DNA of 64,000 nt. Source: Hetaerina americana. Lineage: Eukaryota; Arthropoda; Insecta; Odonata; Calopterygidae. The stretch covers positions 1,391,001 through 1,455,000 of the forward strand of contig JAKTNV010000002.1 in assembly GCA_022747635.1 (NCBI GenBank). Direction: 5' to 3'. The notes below the pieces were generated by a model that ran no database searches, was not told where the DNA came from, and saw only the letters and a list, made by a program, of their open reading frames with translations. Below are positions 1 through 12,242 of the stretch, in pieces (position 1 is the first letter of the stretch; every line of letters begins with the position of its first letter). The position numbers and the translations under genes were made by a program.

Positions 1-827
1 TTTCTTCTTTTCCGACCACATTTTTTGACACACCATCGTGTAAATAGAGAAGTAGGTACAATATTTGGATGGAGGGTGACCACCGCTAAAGACCGTGCCA
101 CGGGAATCGAAAGGCGAACACGCTTAGGTATGGAACTCGGAGGTAAATGGCATTGTGAGCGGTGAATGTAAAGGGAGGAATCCGGGAATGTGGTATACGT
201 AAAGGGCTTTCAGGGTCGGGCAAGGGAAGACGATAGGGCACATAATGGGACGTGGCATGTCAAGGAAGAGAAATGGCGGGGGAGGGGAGGGAGTGCGTAT
301 AAAATCTGACACACGTGCTTCAAAGCCCTCGGCGCTGTCCGAAAGATTCACATCACAAGCGGGCTAACGGGAAACACGCAACATGTTTCCATGGTTTATC
401 GTCGAGTATCGAGCTATCTATTATCATCTCGCCGTTTCCACCTGGGACACTGCCATAAATAATGCAAAATATATTGCTGGAATCAAAATGATATTATTAA
501 GGCATACATCTCCCTTAAAACATCTCCAGCAGCTAATTGCGAGGAAAAGGGAAATCTTATGAAACAAAAAGCACTTGTTTTTCTAAGAACTAGCGAGGAA
601 GCATTTTGAAGGAGCCATAAAAAACATTGACGAGAATGTAACTCTGCACCACCTTCGGAAGGCCCCTTGGCTCCCTCTTTCCAGAGACAGAAAGGTAAGG
701 CTTTCGGATGGGGAGCTTCACCGGCAACATTTCTTCATTTTATTTTGAATACCAATTATTAGACGGACGCTTTTGGTCTTTCCAAGTGCGAAAGTTGAAA
801 AAGTTCAAGGTATAACGTTTCTAAGCA
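1..827. other. No gene recognised
   Basis: I see no coding exon, RNA gene or recognisable repeat in this AT-rich stretch. The short open frames have no domain-like composition. Confidence 0.4.
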
Positions 828-1462
828 AATTTATTTTATTTATTTACATATACCCCGCAAGCCACCGCCAGGGTGTGTGGCAGGGGGTGAATATACACCA
901 GAATAATTTTATCCGAACATGATCCTACCGCGGTCGAACAATGTTATCCTAATCCCCTTTCCTTCGTGGAAAAAATGACATCTTAAATCTAACCGTTCTA
1001 CCATTAATCTCTCTAATTTTATTAGCATGATCTCTCCTACCATAGTACGTTGGGGGTAATAATACATTTAGTAAGGTCATCTGACAAAGCTCCTGTGTCC
1101 TCAGGATCACGGATATGACGGTATACCACTGCATCTTCGTCAAATAAACGTATCCTGCTGATGACGACGGAGTCAATTCCGTTAACGTAAATTAAGAATA
1201 AAAGAGGTCCGATAACACTTCCCTGGGGAACACCTGAAGCAACTCCTACTGCATTTGAGCTATCTCTATCTATCACTCCTCTTTGAATCCTACCATTCAA
1301 AAAGTCTTCAATCTAAAGCTGGATATTTTTATCCACGCCATACGCTTCAAGCCAGTGACGCTGCAGTAACAAAAGCTCCGATGCTGAACCCATTCGGCTA
1401 AAAGAGTGCACATAAAGCAATTATTTCAGTCAAAACATGCCCTTAAATCGAACTAAGGGGAT
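828..1462 (-). mobile_element. Internally deleted LINE derivative (CR1/jockey type), copy 1
   Basis: On the minus strand a frame at 1037-1300 encodes the reverse transcriptase palm segment SGVPQGSVIGPLLFLIYVN followed by a degraded active-site box (FDEDAVVY where FADDTVVY is expected). Immediately after LSDDLTK the sequence jumps to the C-terminal peptide YYGRRDHANKIREINGR, which in complete relatives lies several hundred bases further on. The element ends in a 3' tail with the GCAAGCCACCGCCAGGGTG block and an AAATAAATA-rich terminus near 830. The copy at 27512-28146 has the same deletion junction and the same outer limits, so this looks like a shared non-autonomous derivative rather than random truncation. 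Confidence 0.8.
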
Positions 1463-2394
1463 AATTACAGCTAGCCTGGCGTTGACTTCTTAAATGGCGT
1501 TTCTTCACGTACACGATGGGTTCGAAGCGCAGAGCTTAGTCGAGAGGTAAGTTAGGCGCCCTCAGTTCCCCTGGCAATGTCAGATTGATAGAATTCGTAT
1601 GAAATTGGAGGGGGTCAAAGAATTTACCCACTGCCATTGAATAACCTCCACGTCTTTCTTCCAAAATAATATGAAACAGAACAAATAATTTTATTTTTTG
1701 ATTTCCTTACGTGAATTATAACATGCCGCGATTTACCCGCTAAATGGGGGATCCTCCCTCCCGTTAATCATAAAAAAAGTCAGCTATCGAAAGATTCGAG
1801 TACATTCCCACTTTTGTAAACCAATTGGATTTTTAAAGGCTGTTCTTGAAGGATGAGTAATTATTTCCAGAAAATAATCATCGGCATTTGCTGACATGGT
1901 AAGTGAATCTCATTATCTGACGTTTCGGCGATTTCGTAACTTACATTTTACCTTTGAGACAAATTTTGGATTACTAGGAAAATAAAACTATCAACAATTC
2001 AATTATTTTGAAAGAGTCAGAAAATATTACCCTTAATAAGACTTCCCTATGCAATATTCCCGTGGGTTGACAGAGAAGAGGTGAAAAGAATTGACACCCT
2101 GCACGATTACATCGACTGACTGGAATATTTATTTTTCCTAAACGGTGTTATTTGATTCTTGACGAAAGGGATAATTGACATGATTATTCATACACGTGAA
2201 AATCACGAACAAATGCGACTTATATGCGACAAACGCGAACATGAGTTGACATGCCATGTTTTCGCGATATCATTTTGGGCGATACCGAGTAGTTCAGAGG
2301 TCATTAATGTACGAAATTTTGCAGTAAGGGCGCGAATCGAGGGTGAGCACACGGGAGTGGAGGCTTGAAAAGTAGCAGAAGTAGTCGTTCACGT
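1463..2394. other. No gene recognised
   Basis: AT-rich sequence without a convincing exon or repeat. The frame at 2159-2368 has no recognisable domain. Confidence 0.35.
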
Positions 2395-2960
2395 AGCATG
2401 GATGAACGCAGGAGAGGGGGGACAAACTAATAAAGCACTTGGGGAGCCACGATCACAGACTCACAGAGCCGAGTCCAACTCCCTGCCACGACCACCACCA
2501 CCCGCACGCGGGTGTGGGGGGGGGAGGAGACAAGGAGGGGGAGGAGGGCGGGGGGTGTGGTGCGTGCGTGTGAGTCTCTGCGGCGGACGAGGGGAGGGGG
2601 GTCGGCGAGAAGGAGAGGAATACGAACTCTCCGCCTCCCAGCCCCCGCCGAGGTGTATGAAGGAAAGGGGAAGGCAGGGAATATGAGGATGGGGCAGGAA
2701 ATGGGGCCGAGGGCGTCGGGGGTGGGGGGGTTGCTCGAGTAGAGGGGCATAGGTGGGGCGCAGGGGGTGGAAAGGGGGCAGAGAGACTACCGAGGCCCAA
2801 CCAATCAAAAGGAATCATAGGTTCACTGAAAATTTCCTCGTCACGCGAGGGTTTGTGATATTTACTCCATACTCCCCCCCCCGCCCTCCCGGAGGCGGGG
2901 AGAGAGAGTTGTGGGGGGGTAATGTTGTCGCCCCCCTCCCACCCGATTCTCGTTTGTTTC
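2395..2960. other. GC- and purine-skewed low-complexity tract
   Basis: The + strand is strongly G-rich, with many GGGG and GGAGG runs, CpG steps and a C-rich stretch around 2873-2885. Long frames exist here on both strands but are proline/arginine/glycine-rich and result from low complexity. The tract could be a CpG-rich promoter or a G-quadruplex-prone region. I cannot attach it to a gene. Confidence 0.5.
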
Positions 2961-3304
2961 CTTTCAAGATCCGATTCTTGTTTCCGCAAACGCAACACCG
3001 AGAGTTCTGAATTCGAATGTTTGGATTCTTTCGGAGTCGTCCATTGCCCGGAGTTGCCCCAATCGAGCCTCTATGGATCCCGTCGGGGATGTCCGTGGCG
3101 AGGCTTCCAGCTTTGATAATAATTAGCGAAGGTTTCTTTTCCATTGTGTCATGACTCATTTTAAGATCACGATTGTGTGAACCATCACTGATTGGAAAAT
3201 GTTTTGCCAAACTGCGAGGCATGAGAGATCGACAACGCCAATAAATATTCCGCAAATGGAAGCAAATACGTTTGACGAGGGCTTTCAAATATTCTTCTAT
3301 TCTT

Positions 3305-3349
3305 CATCACGCGTGCCTCTCCTCAGAAAGAGGAGAGGCACGCGTGATG
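3305..3349. repeat. Perfect 20-bp inverted repeat with 5-nt loop
   Basis: The arms at 3305-3324 and 3330-3349 are exact reverse complements (CATCACGCGTGCCTCTCCTC), separated by AGAAA. The arms are GC-rich in AT-rich surroundings. No run of T follows, and I assign no function. Confidence 0.9.
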
Positions 3350-3489
3350 TCATAGCAATAATGAGGACACTAATAGAGAGATAAAAATTATGATTATTCG
3401 ACCGTGTCGTAGATTTCGAGAGAACTTTTGATGGAGTGAATTGGGTGGAATTACATAAATGGCACAGTTTTAGGAGTAGCATGCAAGAG

Positions 3490-3700
3490 ATTCTTCATTA
3501 TGAAAGAGAACACTTTGCTTTTTCGCACAGAATTTTTTTTATTACGACCTAGGTTTCGTTACAGCGTAACATTTTCAGGTGCCAACCTGAAGATGTTACG
3601 CTGTAACGAAACATTGGTCGTAGCAAAAAATAAACCCTATGTGGAAAAGCAAAATGTCTTCTTTCATGATGGGTGGAATAAAGTAACGTGTTGCAGAAAA
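3490..3700 (+). mobile_element. Hairpin element A with hammerhead-like core
   Basis: The arms around 3495-3575 and 3595-3669 are largely complementary. On the + strand the core reads CTGAAGA (3587-3593), T, helix GTTAC/GTAAC with loop GCT (3595-3607), then GAAAC from 3608 and GGTCGTAG. The minus-strand arm carries a related core with CTGAAAA. The tail at 3672-3695 (TGGAATAAAGTAACGTG) matches the family tail. I found no clear target-site duplication for this copy. Confidence 0.7.
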
Positions 3701-4324
3701 TAGGGGTAAACTGACAGAATGGGAGACACCTGCGACATGTACTATATTCTTTAGCATGCTAGAAATTTTGATTGAAGATGCTGGATGAAAATGAGGGGAT
3801 ATTTTAGAAGTTTAAGTAATTTTACCACAAGCGACAAAGAGGCTTCTAAGCGATCATATCCTCGGTAGTAGGAGAAGGAAAGCCGAGGTAATATGCAATA
3901 GTTGTACTTGCAACCAACAATTTGAAGGCCTTCGTATTGAATAGAAAGTGCGGGGGCGTAAAATAAGCATCTCTCCGAATGGTTTGCCAATTTACGAGGA
4001 AAATCACTTAATATTTACTCTAAAACACACAAGCACATGAATAATAGTCAATATAAATTTGATATCGAGTCTTTTAAGAATTATAAAATAAATTGCAACC
4101 GGTTTAATTTCCTGATGTTAAATGGAGCATTTTTTTTGCGTCTCACATATGATTCACTTTGAAATATGTACTTGGAATGCACTATTATTTCCGAGCAAAA
4201 AAAAAATAATATATAATCCATCCCTCAAATTTGTATGACATCCTTTTTGATCATCTGAAATTCTTTTTGAGCCATCCCAACGTTTCGAAAATCTTACAAA
4301 ACAGCGTACGTCCTGTTTCCTTAT

Positions 4325-4850
4325 TTAATTCGCCTTCCTGACACCACAGCCCCCGGAATAATCACCCCTGTCACTTACCCACCCCCCCCTACTCTTTCCA
4401 ACCACCCATCGCATCCCTCCCAACCCCCCTCGCCTCGTATTGTTTTCCAATCCAGGACGAAAAAGTCCCACCCAAACTCCCTTCCTGCCCTCACCCTCCA
4501 CATCCCCCATCCAAACCCCCTCTTAATGCCCACCGGATTCGAAGAAATTGTCTTGGATAAACATAAAGGGCGACCGAATCGGCAAATGGCTTTCATCACG
4601 GAGGTCGTACCCCGCCCACGTCTTCGCACATGCACCGTCGGAATCCGCATTCGACTCACCGCCGGCCACCCTCCGCCCCCTCCACACCCCCCCTCCCTTC
4701 CCCCGGTCGAGACGCGCGCACATCGGACACAGCGTACCCCTCCAACAGACTGCATATTTAACCCCAATTTATCCCGCTCTTCTCTATTTCCCATTCGAGA
4801 GTAACGTTCACATTCCCCCCCCCCCAGTCCTCCTTAAAAAGCCACCATTT
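4325..4850. other. C-rich low-complexity tract
   Basis: Dominated by CCCCCCC, CACCC and CCTCCC runs with scattered CpG. Proline-rich frames on the + strand and glycine-rich frames on the - strand are composition artefacts. A regulatory or 5'-UTR origin cannot be excluded. Confidence 0.5.
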
Positions 4851-5245
4851 GGGATTTGAAGTATCGACCAGGGGGCAGTGATCGCTGCTGACCCCCGTAG
4901 TTTTATCGAACATATGCATTCCAACAAATTATGTTACAGAACGAATTAGGTCACTTCTGGTTCAGTGTTTTCAGATGCATAAGTAAATCCTTAAGGAAAC
5001 TATTTTGCTCGTGTATGTTGTAGGACGATAGGTTGCCCTCTTCACTTCTCGAAACAAATCGACTCCCATAAAAATTGAACGGATTGTTTCCCTCTTACTG
5101 CTGCTATCTTCAACCAAGGATAACTCCAAAGCCGATGCACTCCTGGATATTATGAGTTATTCGAGTCTCTAATTCCATGATATTACTGTCAGCTTCTTCT
5201 CTGTCTCTCTTTCTCAAGCTTTAGTCAAGTAAAAAAAACCATAAA

Positions 5246-5460
5246 CATAGTAATCAACCCGAAGGTCGGTTTGGTAGGTGATGGTAGAGATCACCCAGTA
5301 CTAAGCCCTATACGGCGTGTGAAAATTCACACATCAGGGTAGGGGGGCCCATTTCCCTGTGCTGGTTATGTGGTTATGGTTTCCCAGGAAGATCTGGTAC
5401 CCGAAAAATCACATAGCTTGGGTGAAGCCGTAGGTGCCCAGAGACTTGCCCTTAGTCACG
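5246..5460 (-). mobile_element. SINE copy, 3' two thirds
   Basis: Read on the minus strand, this matches the body and 3' end of the SINE at 55595-55881: the GGGAAACCATA segment, the TAGGGCTTAGT segment, then CCATCACCTAC and the 3' block CTTCGGGTTG. The tRNA-like head with its B box is not clear here, so the copy is probably 5'-truncated and diverged. Confidence 0.7.
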
Positions 5461-6489
5461 CACAAGAGTAAAAACTAATCCGCCATGTCTTCGCAATCCA
5501 GCCTTTCCATCTTCTGTACATTTCACCCAACCGCCATCTCCCAATCCTTATTTACTGTTTAAATAAATTTCTGTCTTTCTACTTTTATGCTTATATTTCT
5601 ACGATAGTATCCAAAAACACATCTCGAAAGCCTGCAAACTATAATTTCTCTCATCCCCTTAAGTTCAAGTCTCCCAACCATGCTAAAACTCAATATTAGT
5701 GGTCTTATCAGTATTTCCACTGACCATCAGCTCAATACTCTAGTCATTACAACAACTCTGAGATAAAAACCATTACTGAATACAATTTTAGGAATACTTA
5801 TGGCATTCGACCGGGAGAAACAAGGATCCCTTATTTAATTCACTGTAAGTTATTCCACAAAATACAAAAGGAAAAAAGCAACACATTTAAATCTTCCTTT
5901 AACTCCTCTTCATCATTAATATCACTTACTCCAAGCGTAGCAGGGGAGGAGATAAAATTCTTGGAGGATATTCAAAGAATGCAGGGCAAATGGGTGCAAT
6001 GCATATGGTGTGGCAATGGAGTATCGACATTTTTGTAGAAGGGGAGAATGTTTGGAGCGCCAGGTGGAGGCTGGAGGGGAAAATGGGAACTTCTGACGAG
6101 AAAATGGATGCAGAAAGTCCATCAGCGGAAGAATATTTATTACAATGAAGGTTGTTCATTAATCATTTAGGATTGCGTTATACGGGGCTTCGTCCCCGAA
6201 TCTATCAAAAGCCTACCTTGACTAGTAGATTAATCTCAATAACAATGGCTATTCGGTTGGCAGTCGTTACTACTCAAATGTAATTGCTTAAGATGAGAGA
6301 GATTTCCTAAGATGTTGAAATTCCATGTACAACTTCTCTTCATAAATTTCGCCATAATCTCTTGGTAAAAGTATTATTCTTCCAATTTCAAAACATGACG
6401 TTACTACTTCGCAAATATCTATAATAGTCACCAGAAAACAAATTTCAAATCCTTAGAGGTAACTTCTACTACAAGCATCCACGTTGATA
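5461..6489. other. No gene recognised
   Basis: AT-rich spacer between a SINE copy and a mariner fragment. No exon or RNA gene seen. Confidence 0.35.
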
Positions 6490-6990
6490 CGAGAGTAGGC
6501 TGAACACTAATGCGTATATCCTTGTAGACCACAAAGAACATGAACTTCAGAAGCACTCCTAGTGGCAAGTGGAAGAAACATTCCCCCTCAACTTGCATGC
6601 GCAGGTTTGAGATCGTTCCATTCATCCAGAGTATTTTGAGAAGCGGAAGTATGGAGACGTGTTCTAGCACTATGTCAACGCTAGTAAAACAGCGCGTTGT
6701 TATCGAATTTTTAACTGCAGAAAAAGTGACTCCAACTGAGATCGATCGTCGTTTAAAGGCTGTGTATGGTGACGATACTGTTATTAGTTCTACTGTAAAT
6801 CAATAGGTAGTAAAATTTCGTGGTAGCGAGCCTGGAAAAGCCATAATTGTTGATGAAACACGCAGCGGACGTCCGAGCACTGCCACAGACGATAAACATC
6901 GCAAATTCGTCGAAGATTGGATTCATAATCTCGTGATTGTACGACAAGCTGACGCGTCTTACGGACCTAATATCACTCATGAACCTTGGC
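6490..6990 (+). pseudogene. Mariner transposase fragment, 5' portion
   Basis: The element starts at CGAGAGTAGGCTGAACACTA after a TA dinucleotide, matching the terminal repeat of the mariner at 45772-46675. It encodes a mariner N-terminal helix-turn-helix segment: VIEFLTAEKVTPTEIDRRL and, in a shifted frame after the stop near 6806, the linker DETRSGRPSTATDD. The catalytic region and the right terminal repeat are missing. It is dead on its own but clearly the same subfamily as the 45.8 kb copy. Confidence 0.8.
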
Positions 6991-8389
6991 ATGGACGGAA
7001 TTGAAATGTACGCAATTGATAGCCATTAATCGAATGAGATAAACCAACACAATTTGATGTCCTCATCGTCATTTTCTTTCTCACTGCATACGTTCAGCGC
7101 CTTCTTTCCTCGATATCGCTATGTTTATTTGAAAGCGTAAGACATGCAAATGGCCGAAGTTGATCCTGTAAGAAAGAGAAAAAAAGTATTCATCGGGAAT
7201 AATGTTTCCCTCGTAAAAAGTGAAGATTTATATGCACGTCAAAGAACACAATATCAAAGAAACAATTTTTTCCTCTGTCTTCTTCATATCTAGTCATGTC
7301 TTTCGGACATTGACGTCGAACGTTCAGACATAATGCCCTGTGATCGGTTATGAGAGGTAGAAAAGGTGTCGAATAGTCGTGAGTCACCTTCAATTCAATG
7401 CCTGTTGTTACTGAGTACATAGACACATTTGCGGCTGCAGCCTTTTTGCAGACGGGAGCGAAAGATGCAAGGAGGGCCAGCGAAAGCTGGATTAGTATCA
7501 TGGAAAAGTAGCGCATACTTTGCAAGTGGAGCAGAATCAACAAAATTGTGTCGTAATTTTAGTAACGACAATTTATTTTACCAAACTGGTAAGACAATTT
7601 AATTTCCCACAGAATAAAATAATGCTCGTGATCATGCTGGAGATAAACAGGAGAGGGGCATCGAACCATTGACGATCCATCAACCCATCCTGCCATAGGA
7701 TTACTCATGGTTCAATTCATGGCTGCAAACGTTGCCATGGAAAATACATGTGATAATGATTTCGCGAGCATCTGAGTTGTGCACATTACGAATTAAAGGA
7801 CATATAACTCTATAATATGTGCGTGCGCAAATACTTATTTTAAAATTGCGTACCGTCGCTAGCGTAATGAACCCGTAATGATGGGAAGAGCGCCGTGGAG
7901 TTATGCTGCCTGCACTTCGAAGGTGCTTCCTAGGTTGCCAATCCCATCATCGCCCGAGACAAAATACGCCTTCCCAACCTTTTTATAATCGATGAAAAGT
8001 TGAATTTTAATCATAATTAAACCACGGTACTCCTGCATTTGCATTTTTACATGATTGAATCAACCAAAAAGATTTTTCTTCGAATCATTTCATGTACATA
8101 CATACTATTGGGTTGTAATTTTATGTAGTCTGACTGATCACTCCTCATATAACAACTGTGAGTGAGAAAGGAAGTAGCTTAAACTATATTTGCTCGTATC
8201 GTAGTGTATTCTATGGTTTATATTGGGTGACTTTCAACAAACAATATACTATTCCTCTGTTACTCGTGCGTTATTATGCGATGCGAACCGATCATGTTCC
8301 CATTCCACAACATCACGCCTGATTGCACAAAACTGATTCATCAAGAGCTATACGGGAAGGGCCGATTAATGAAAGAAAATCGCAGCTGG
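6991..8389. other. No gene recognised
   Basis: AT-rich stretch. The minus frame at 7190-7543 (117 codons) has no domain signature I recognise and no clear splice context. Confidence 0.3.
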
Positions 8390-8570
8390 GTAGTTTCAGG
8401 CGTTACTTTGGGGAAATGGAATCACTTTGTATTTCAGCGTAAAATCATGTATTCCACAACATAGGTTTCGACTTACCAAGTCATCTTTAGGTCAAGATCA
8501 GAGGAAGATGACTAAATGGAAGCCTATGTCGTGGATACATATTTTTATGCTTAATAAAAAAGAATCACAA
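8390..8570 (-). mobile_element. Hairpin element B, decayed core
   Basis: The arms at 8439-8490 and 8502-8550 are complementary with many mismatches. On the minus strand the core reads CTAAAGA, T, helix GACTT/AAGTC, then GAAACC. This is the family core with one substitution (CTGAAGA to CTAAAGA) but a perfectly paired helix. The family tail occurs as the reverse complement at 8391-8425 (CAGGCGTTACTTTGGGG). Confidence 0.65.
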
Positions 8571-10205
8571 GATATTTCAGGCTATTTATTTTGATCCAAA
8601 CCCGATATACGAACTGTTTCACAGTTATTTATGAAAACTTACATGCAAGTAGCCCTATCGTGTGGATAAAATTACAAAATTCATCAGTTTTAAGCATAAA
8701 TTACCATTGTGATAATTGTAAGAAAGCAATTTTTTACATTGAATAAATAGTTCTGGATCAAAAGTCTTATTAAAGAAATTTGTTTTCGATGATTAAGTAA
8801 CACAAACGATTTACTTGAAAATAAATCAACCGCGGAAAGCATCACAAATTTTGCGTCATATAAATAAATACCATTCTTTTAGTTGGATTAGTTTTTATAT
8901 TATTCAAATTACAAAATATTTCATCGTTAGGTTTTACGAATTAAACAAGAAAAAGAGTCACAGATAAAAATATGTGTATGTACCAATTTCTTAATAAAAA
9001 AGTTTTCATACGGATCCATCCTATAATACTGATACTCTAACACAGATTTTAACACAATATAAAAGAATTAATGAAGGTTAATGATATTGATCCAATTTCA
9101 CAAACAATTATGAGATATATCTTAATATTCTCTGGTGGCATTATGTAATTTTAATTGAAATTATAGACTTAGCGTGTTGTTGAAAATTTCTATCATATTT
9201 ATTAGAAAGGTTTCTTTCGACGATTGAAGATAACTTAAGTGGCAGCCCGTCGACATGCTTTTCCAGAAACACTTCATGGATATTGTTATAAAAAAACCAT
9301 CAAATTTCCCAATTGGATGAAATGGGCCCGTGAGCATGATTTTACAAAAGACTGAGGATGTATGTTTCACCTAGAGGTGCTCTCAAAATGTGTTCTCTCA
9401 AGTTTAATATCAAACACTAATCGGGGCTATTGATATCAATTGAGGTTGAAATAAAGAACTTGTGCCGCGAACAGTACACGACTCCCAAACGCTAATTAAC
9501 TGTTTGAACATCTTGAATGAGACACATCTTGGTATGACTTGAAATCATATTCATCTACGGCGAGGATAACATGTTAATTATATATTAATGTACATATTGT
9601 AAACCCTTGTTGATGGGATCATAAACTGTGGACTCCCACGAATAATTGAGGGTAATGGACAGATTGCGTTCAAATCGAGAAAGGAATGAGTTCCAATCGT
9701 CTTCGGTAATCGATTTTTGAAACGGTCAGTATAACAAAACAGATAGATTAGAAAATTAGGCTTTGGTTAAACAAAACGGCACGGAATTTCTCATAAAAAT
9801 GTCAGAAAGTTGACCAAAATAATTCAAGACAGAGAGAAAGTGTGTTCTTCCCAAAAATATTTTTGTGGATTTTTCCATCAGGCTTTAAAAACATGAAGTA
9901 ATATTTTAAGCGACCTAACATTTGAAAATTATGTAATCTGAATTGGATAAGGTTAATGCCTCGATTAAATGAAATTTATTCTGCTGGGGTGAAATGAACT
10001 TCCTTTTAGCTGGGGTATCTATCGTAGTAATAAATATACCGCTATGATAATAATCGTAACAGACTCGTTTTACTCTCGTATTGCCTGAAAGGCATAAAAT
10101 ACAATGAAAATTGAATAGTGAAGAGAAGTACTCATTATCCGCACTATATAAATTAGTCCCACTCTTCTTTTATCCTTTAGCGTTAAAGCAAAAAGGGTTC
10201 AAAAG
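8571..10205. other. No gene recognised
   Basis: Very AT-rich sequence with short frames only. No RNA gene or repeat family recognised. Confidence 0.3.
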
Positions 10206-10221
10206 AGTCGAAGTTAAAAAT

Positions 10222-10405
10222 ACTGGTGATTAATTAAATATTGGCAAATTACCCCAAAATAAAATTTATTGCGACTGGTTTCAATCAAACTACATGAATC
10301 ATCATCCGGTTGATTAATTAGTTAATTCAATTTATTATTAATTACATTGAAACCGGTCGTAAGCAGTTTTATTTCGTGGCAAATTGCAATTTTTTAATTA
10401 ATCAT
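10222..10405. mobile_element. Hairpin element C, diverged
   Basis: An imperfect palindrome: GATTAATTAAATATTGGCAA on the left matches the complement of the right end near 10385-10405. The arms contain GACTGGTTTCAAT and ATTGAAACCGGTCGTAAG, the GAAACC-GG-TC half of the family core. The CTGATGA half is recognisable only as GGATGATGA on the minus strand. Classed with the family by structure. Confidence 0.55.
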
Positions 10406-10751
10406 GATTTATTTTATTTACAGAATTACGTTGCAATTAGGCGAATTTCCTGGTGGCAACGGTCAAGTTAGGTCAAAGATAACTCCTACAACGAAAATTA
10501 CATACGAACACATAAAAACAGATAAGAGACAAAATATTTTCACATAATGACACTTCCACATCACATGCAAAAAAAACTTCCACATCACCTACAAAATGCC
10601 AACAACATCACATACAAACAATATTTTCATAACTACAATGAAGTTTATTACCCAGTGGCTGCTTTACATTTATACTTAAAAATTCTAAAATTGGATGGAA
10701 AGGGCTCAAACAAACCTCCAGGCAGCTGGTTCCAATCAATTATAGTTCCGT

Positions 10752-11795
10752 TTAAAAAAGAATATTTTTTCTTATTTGTTTTTTGCGTCCTTTTTTTATT
10801 TTGAAATTATGGTCGCTTTTTCCCTTAAAGTTCGGCTTTTCTATCCCTTGCCATAAATCTTCCCACGCTTCGTCCTTTTTAACAGTTCTATACATCGCGC
10901 CTAACCTACTCCTTTTTCTTCTATTTTTCAAACTCTCCCATTTCAGTATATCTAACATTTCTGTGACACTATCTGTTCTTTTGTACCTTCCGAGTACATA
11001 TCTTGCTGCCTTTCTTTGAACTTTTTCTATCTTTTTAATATTTCCCACCTCATATGGATCCCATACTATGGAGTATTCTAGCATAGGGATAACCAGTACC
11101 TTATATGCTTTTTCTTTTGTGGCTACGCTACTTCCTTTTAAATTTCTCATCACCCAATGCAATACTTTAAATGCCTTCCGTGTCAAATTATCTACTTGGA
11201 CTCCCCACCCAAGATCCCTAGTTAAATAAATGCCTAAATATTTGCATTGACTGCAACATGGGATTCTTACTACAAAGAGGGTGTAAATTTCCTTTTCTGC
11301 ATTCTTTTTATTTGAAAAATTTATATGCTTACTTTTACTTATATTAATGCCCATATTATTATTTATAACCCAGTCACCAAGGCGATCGATGTCATTTTGT
11401 AGTATTGCGTGGTCATTTGCATGCTCTATTCGTATGTATATAATGAAGTCATCAGCAGAGAGTCTTATTTGGGAATGTAAATTGTATGGTAGATCGTTTA
11501 CGTAAATTAGGAAGAGTAATGGCCCTAGAACACTGCCTTGTGGAACTCATGCTAATACGCTCGCCTCATTTGAAAATGTATCCCCTAATTTTACTTTTTG
11601 AGTTCTGCCTGTGAGAAAATTTTTTATCCATTGTTTTACCCTCAAGTCCAATGGTAACGAATCCAACTCTAATAATAATTTATCGTGAGGCACTCGGTCA
11701 AAAGCTGCCGAAAAATCAACAATTACTGCATCCACCTCCTTTCCTTCGTCTATTGCGTCGCCGATATATTGACTTAATCCCCCTCTGGCCCTCAA
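10752..11795 (-). pseudogene. LINE reverse transcriptase fragment (CR1/jockey type)
   Basis: Minus-strand frames give a contiguous reverse transcriptase. 11795-11547 carries VDAVIVDFSAAFDRVPHDKLL. The PQG box and a degraded catalytic box (SADD for YADD) follow across a frame break near 11500-11400. 11354-10752 carries SKSKHINFSNKK, KYLGIYLTRDLGWG, LVIPMLEYSIVWDPY and VQRKAARYVLGRY, the thumb and C-terminal region. The endonuclease and ORF1 are absent. The fragment ends where the next LINE (+ strand) begins, giving a head-to-head arrangement. Confidence 0.85.
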
Positions 11796-12242
11796 CCTGA
11801 GCGGACCTGCCTACTGAGCGCTCCTGATAACCGGTTTGACCCACCAGAGGCTACCTGCCTGCCAGCTTGATTCTTGGTGCTTTTGGTTTTAGTGAAGTGT
11901 AGTGTAGTGTCAACGTATACGTTGCTTCGTTTATATAGTTTTCGTTTTGTATGTGGTTTGTTAACCGTAGTGCGTGGTAGTAGTAATTTATTTTAGTGCA
12001 TTGTGGTGGTTTTTGTCCTTCAACTCTGATTGGTGATCGGTGAGTGCTTTCCTTTTTTTACTTTCTTTTTTTTGTCCTCTGAAAACCAGACCTTACTCAA
12101 GCATCGTTTTTTCCGCTCAGGCTTCATATTCCGTTCCAAAGCGTAACTTATTGATCGAGCTAAATTTAGCTAACCCCTTTTACAAATTTTAGCATAGTGA
12201 ATACAGGTTAGCTTTTGTTGGGAACTTGGTATTTAATTTAGG

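Noticed and set aside
2427..2998. Long proline/arginine-rich frames on both strands
   Set aside because: They coexist in several frames over a low-complexity GC tract, have no domain and no splice signals in frame, and are best explained by lack of stop codons in G/C runs.
3587..3620. Calling the hairpin cores proven hammerhead ribozymes
   Set aside because: Every copy has one extra base between CTGANGA and helix II, and several have core substitutions, so only a hammerhead-like label is justified.
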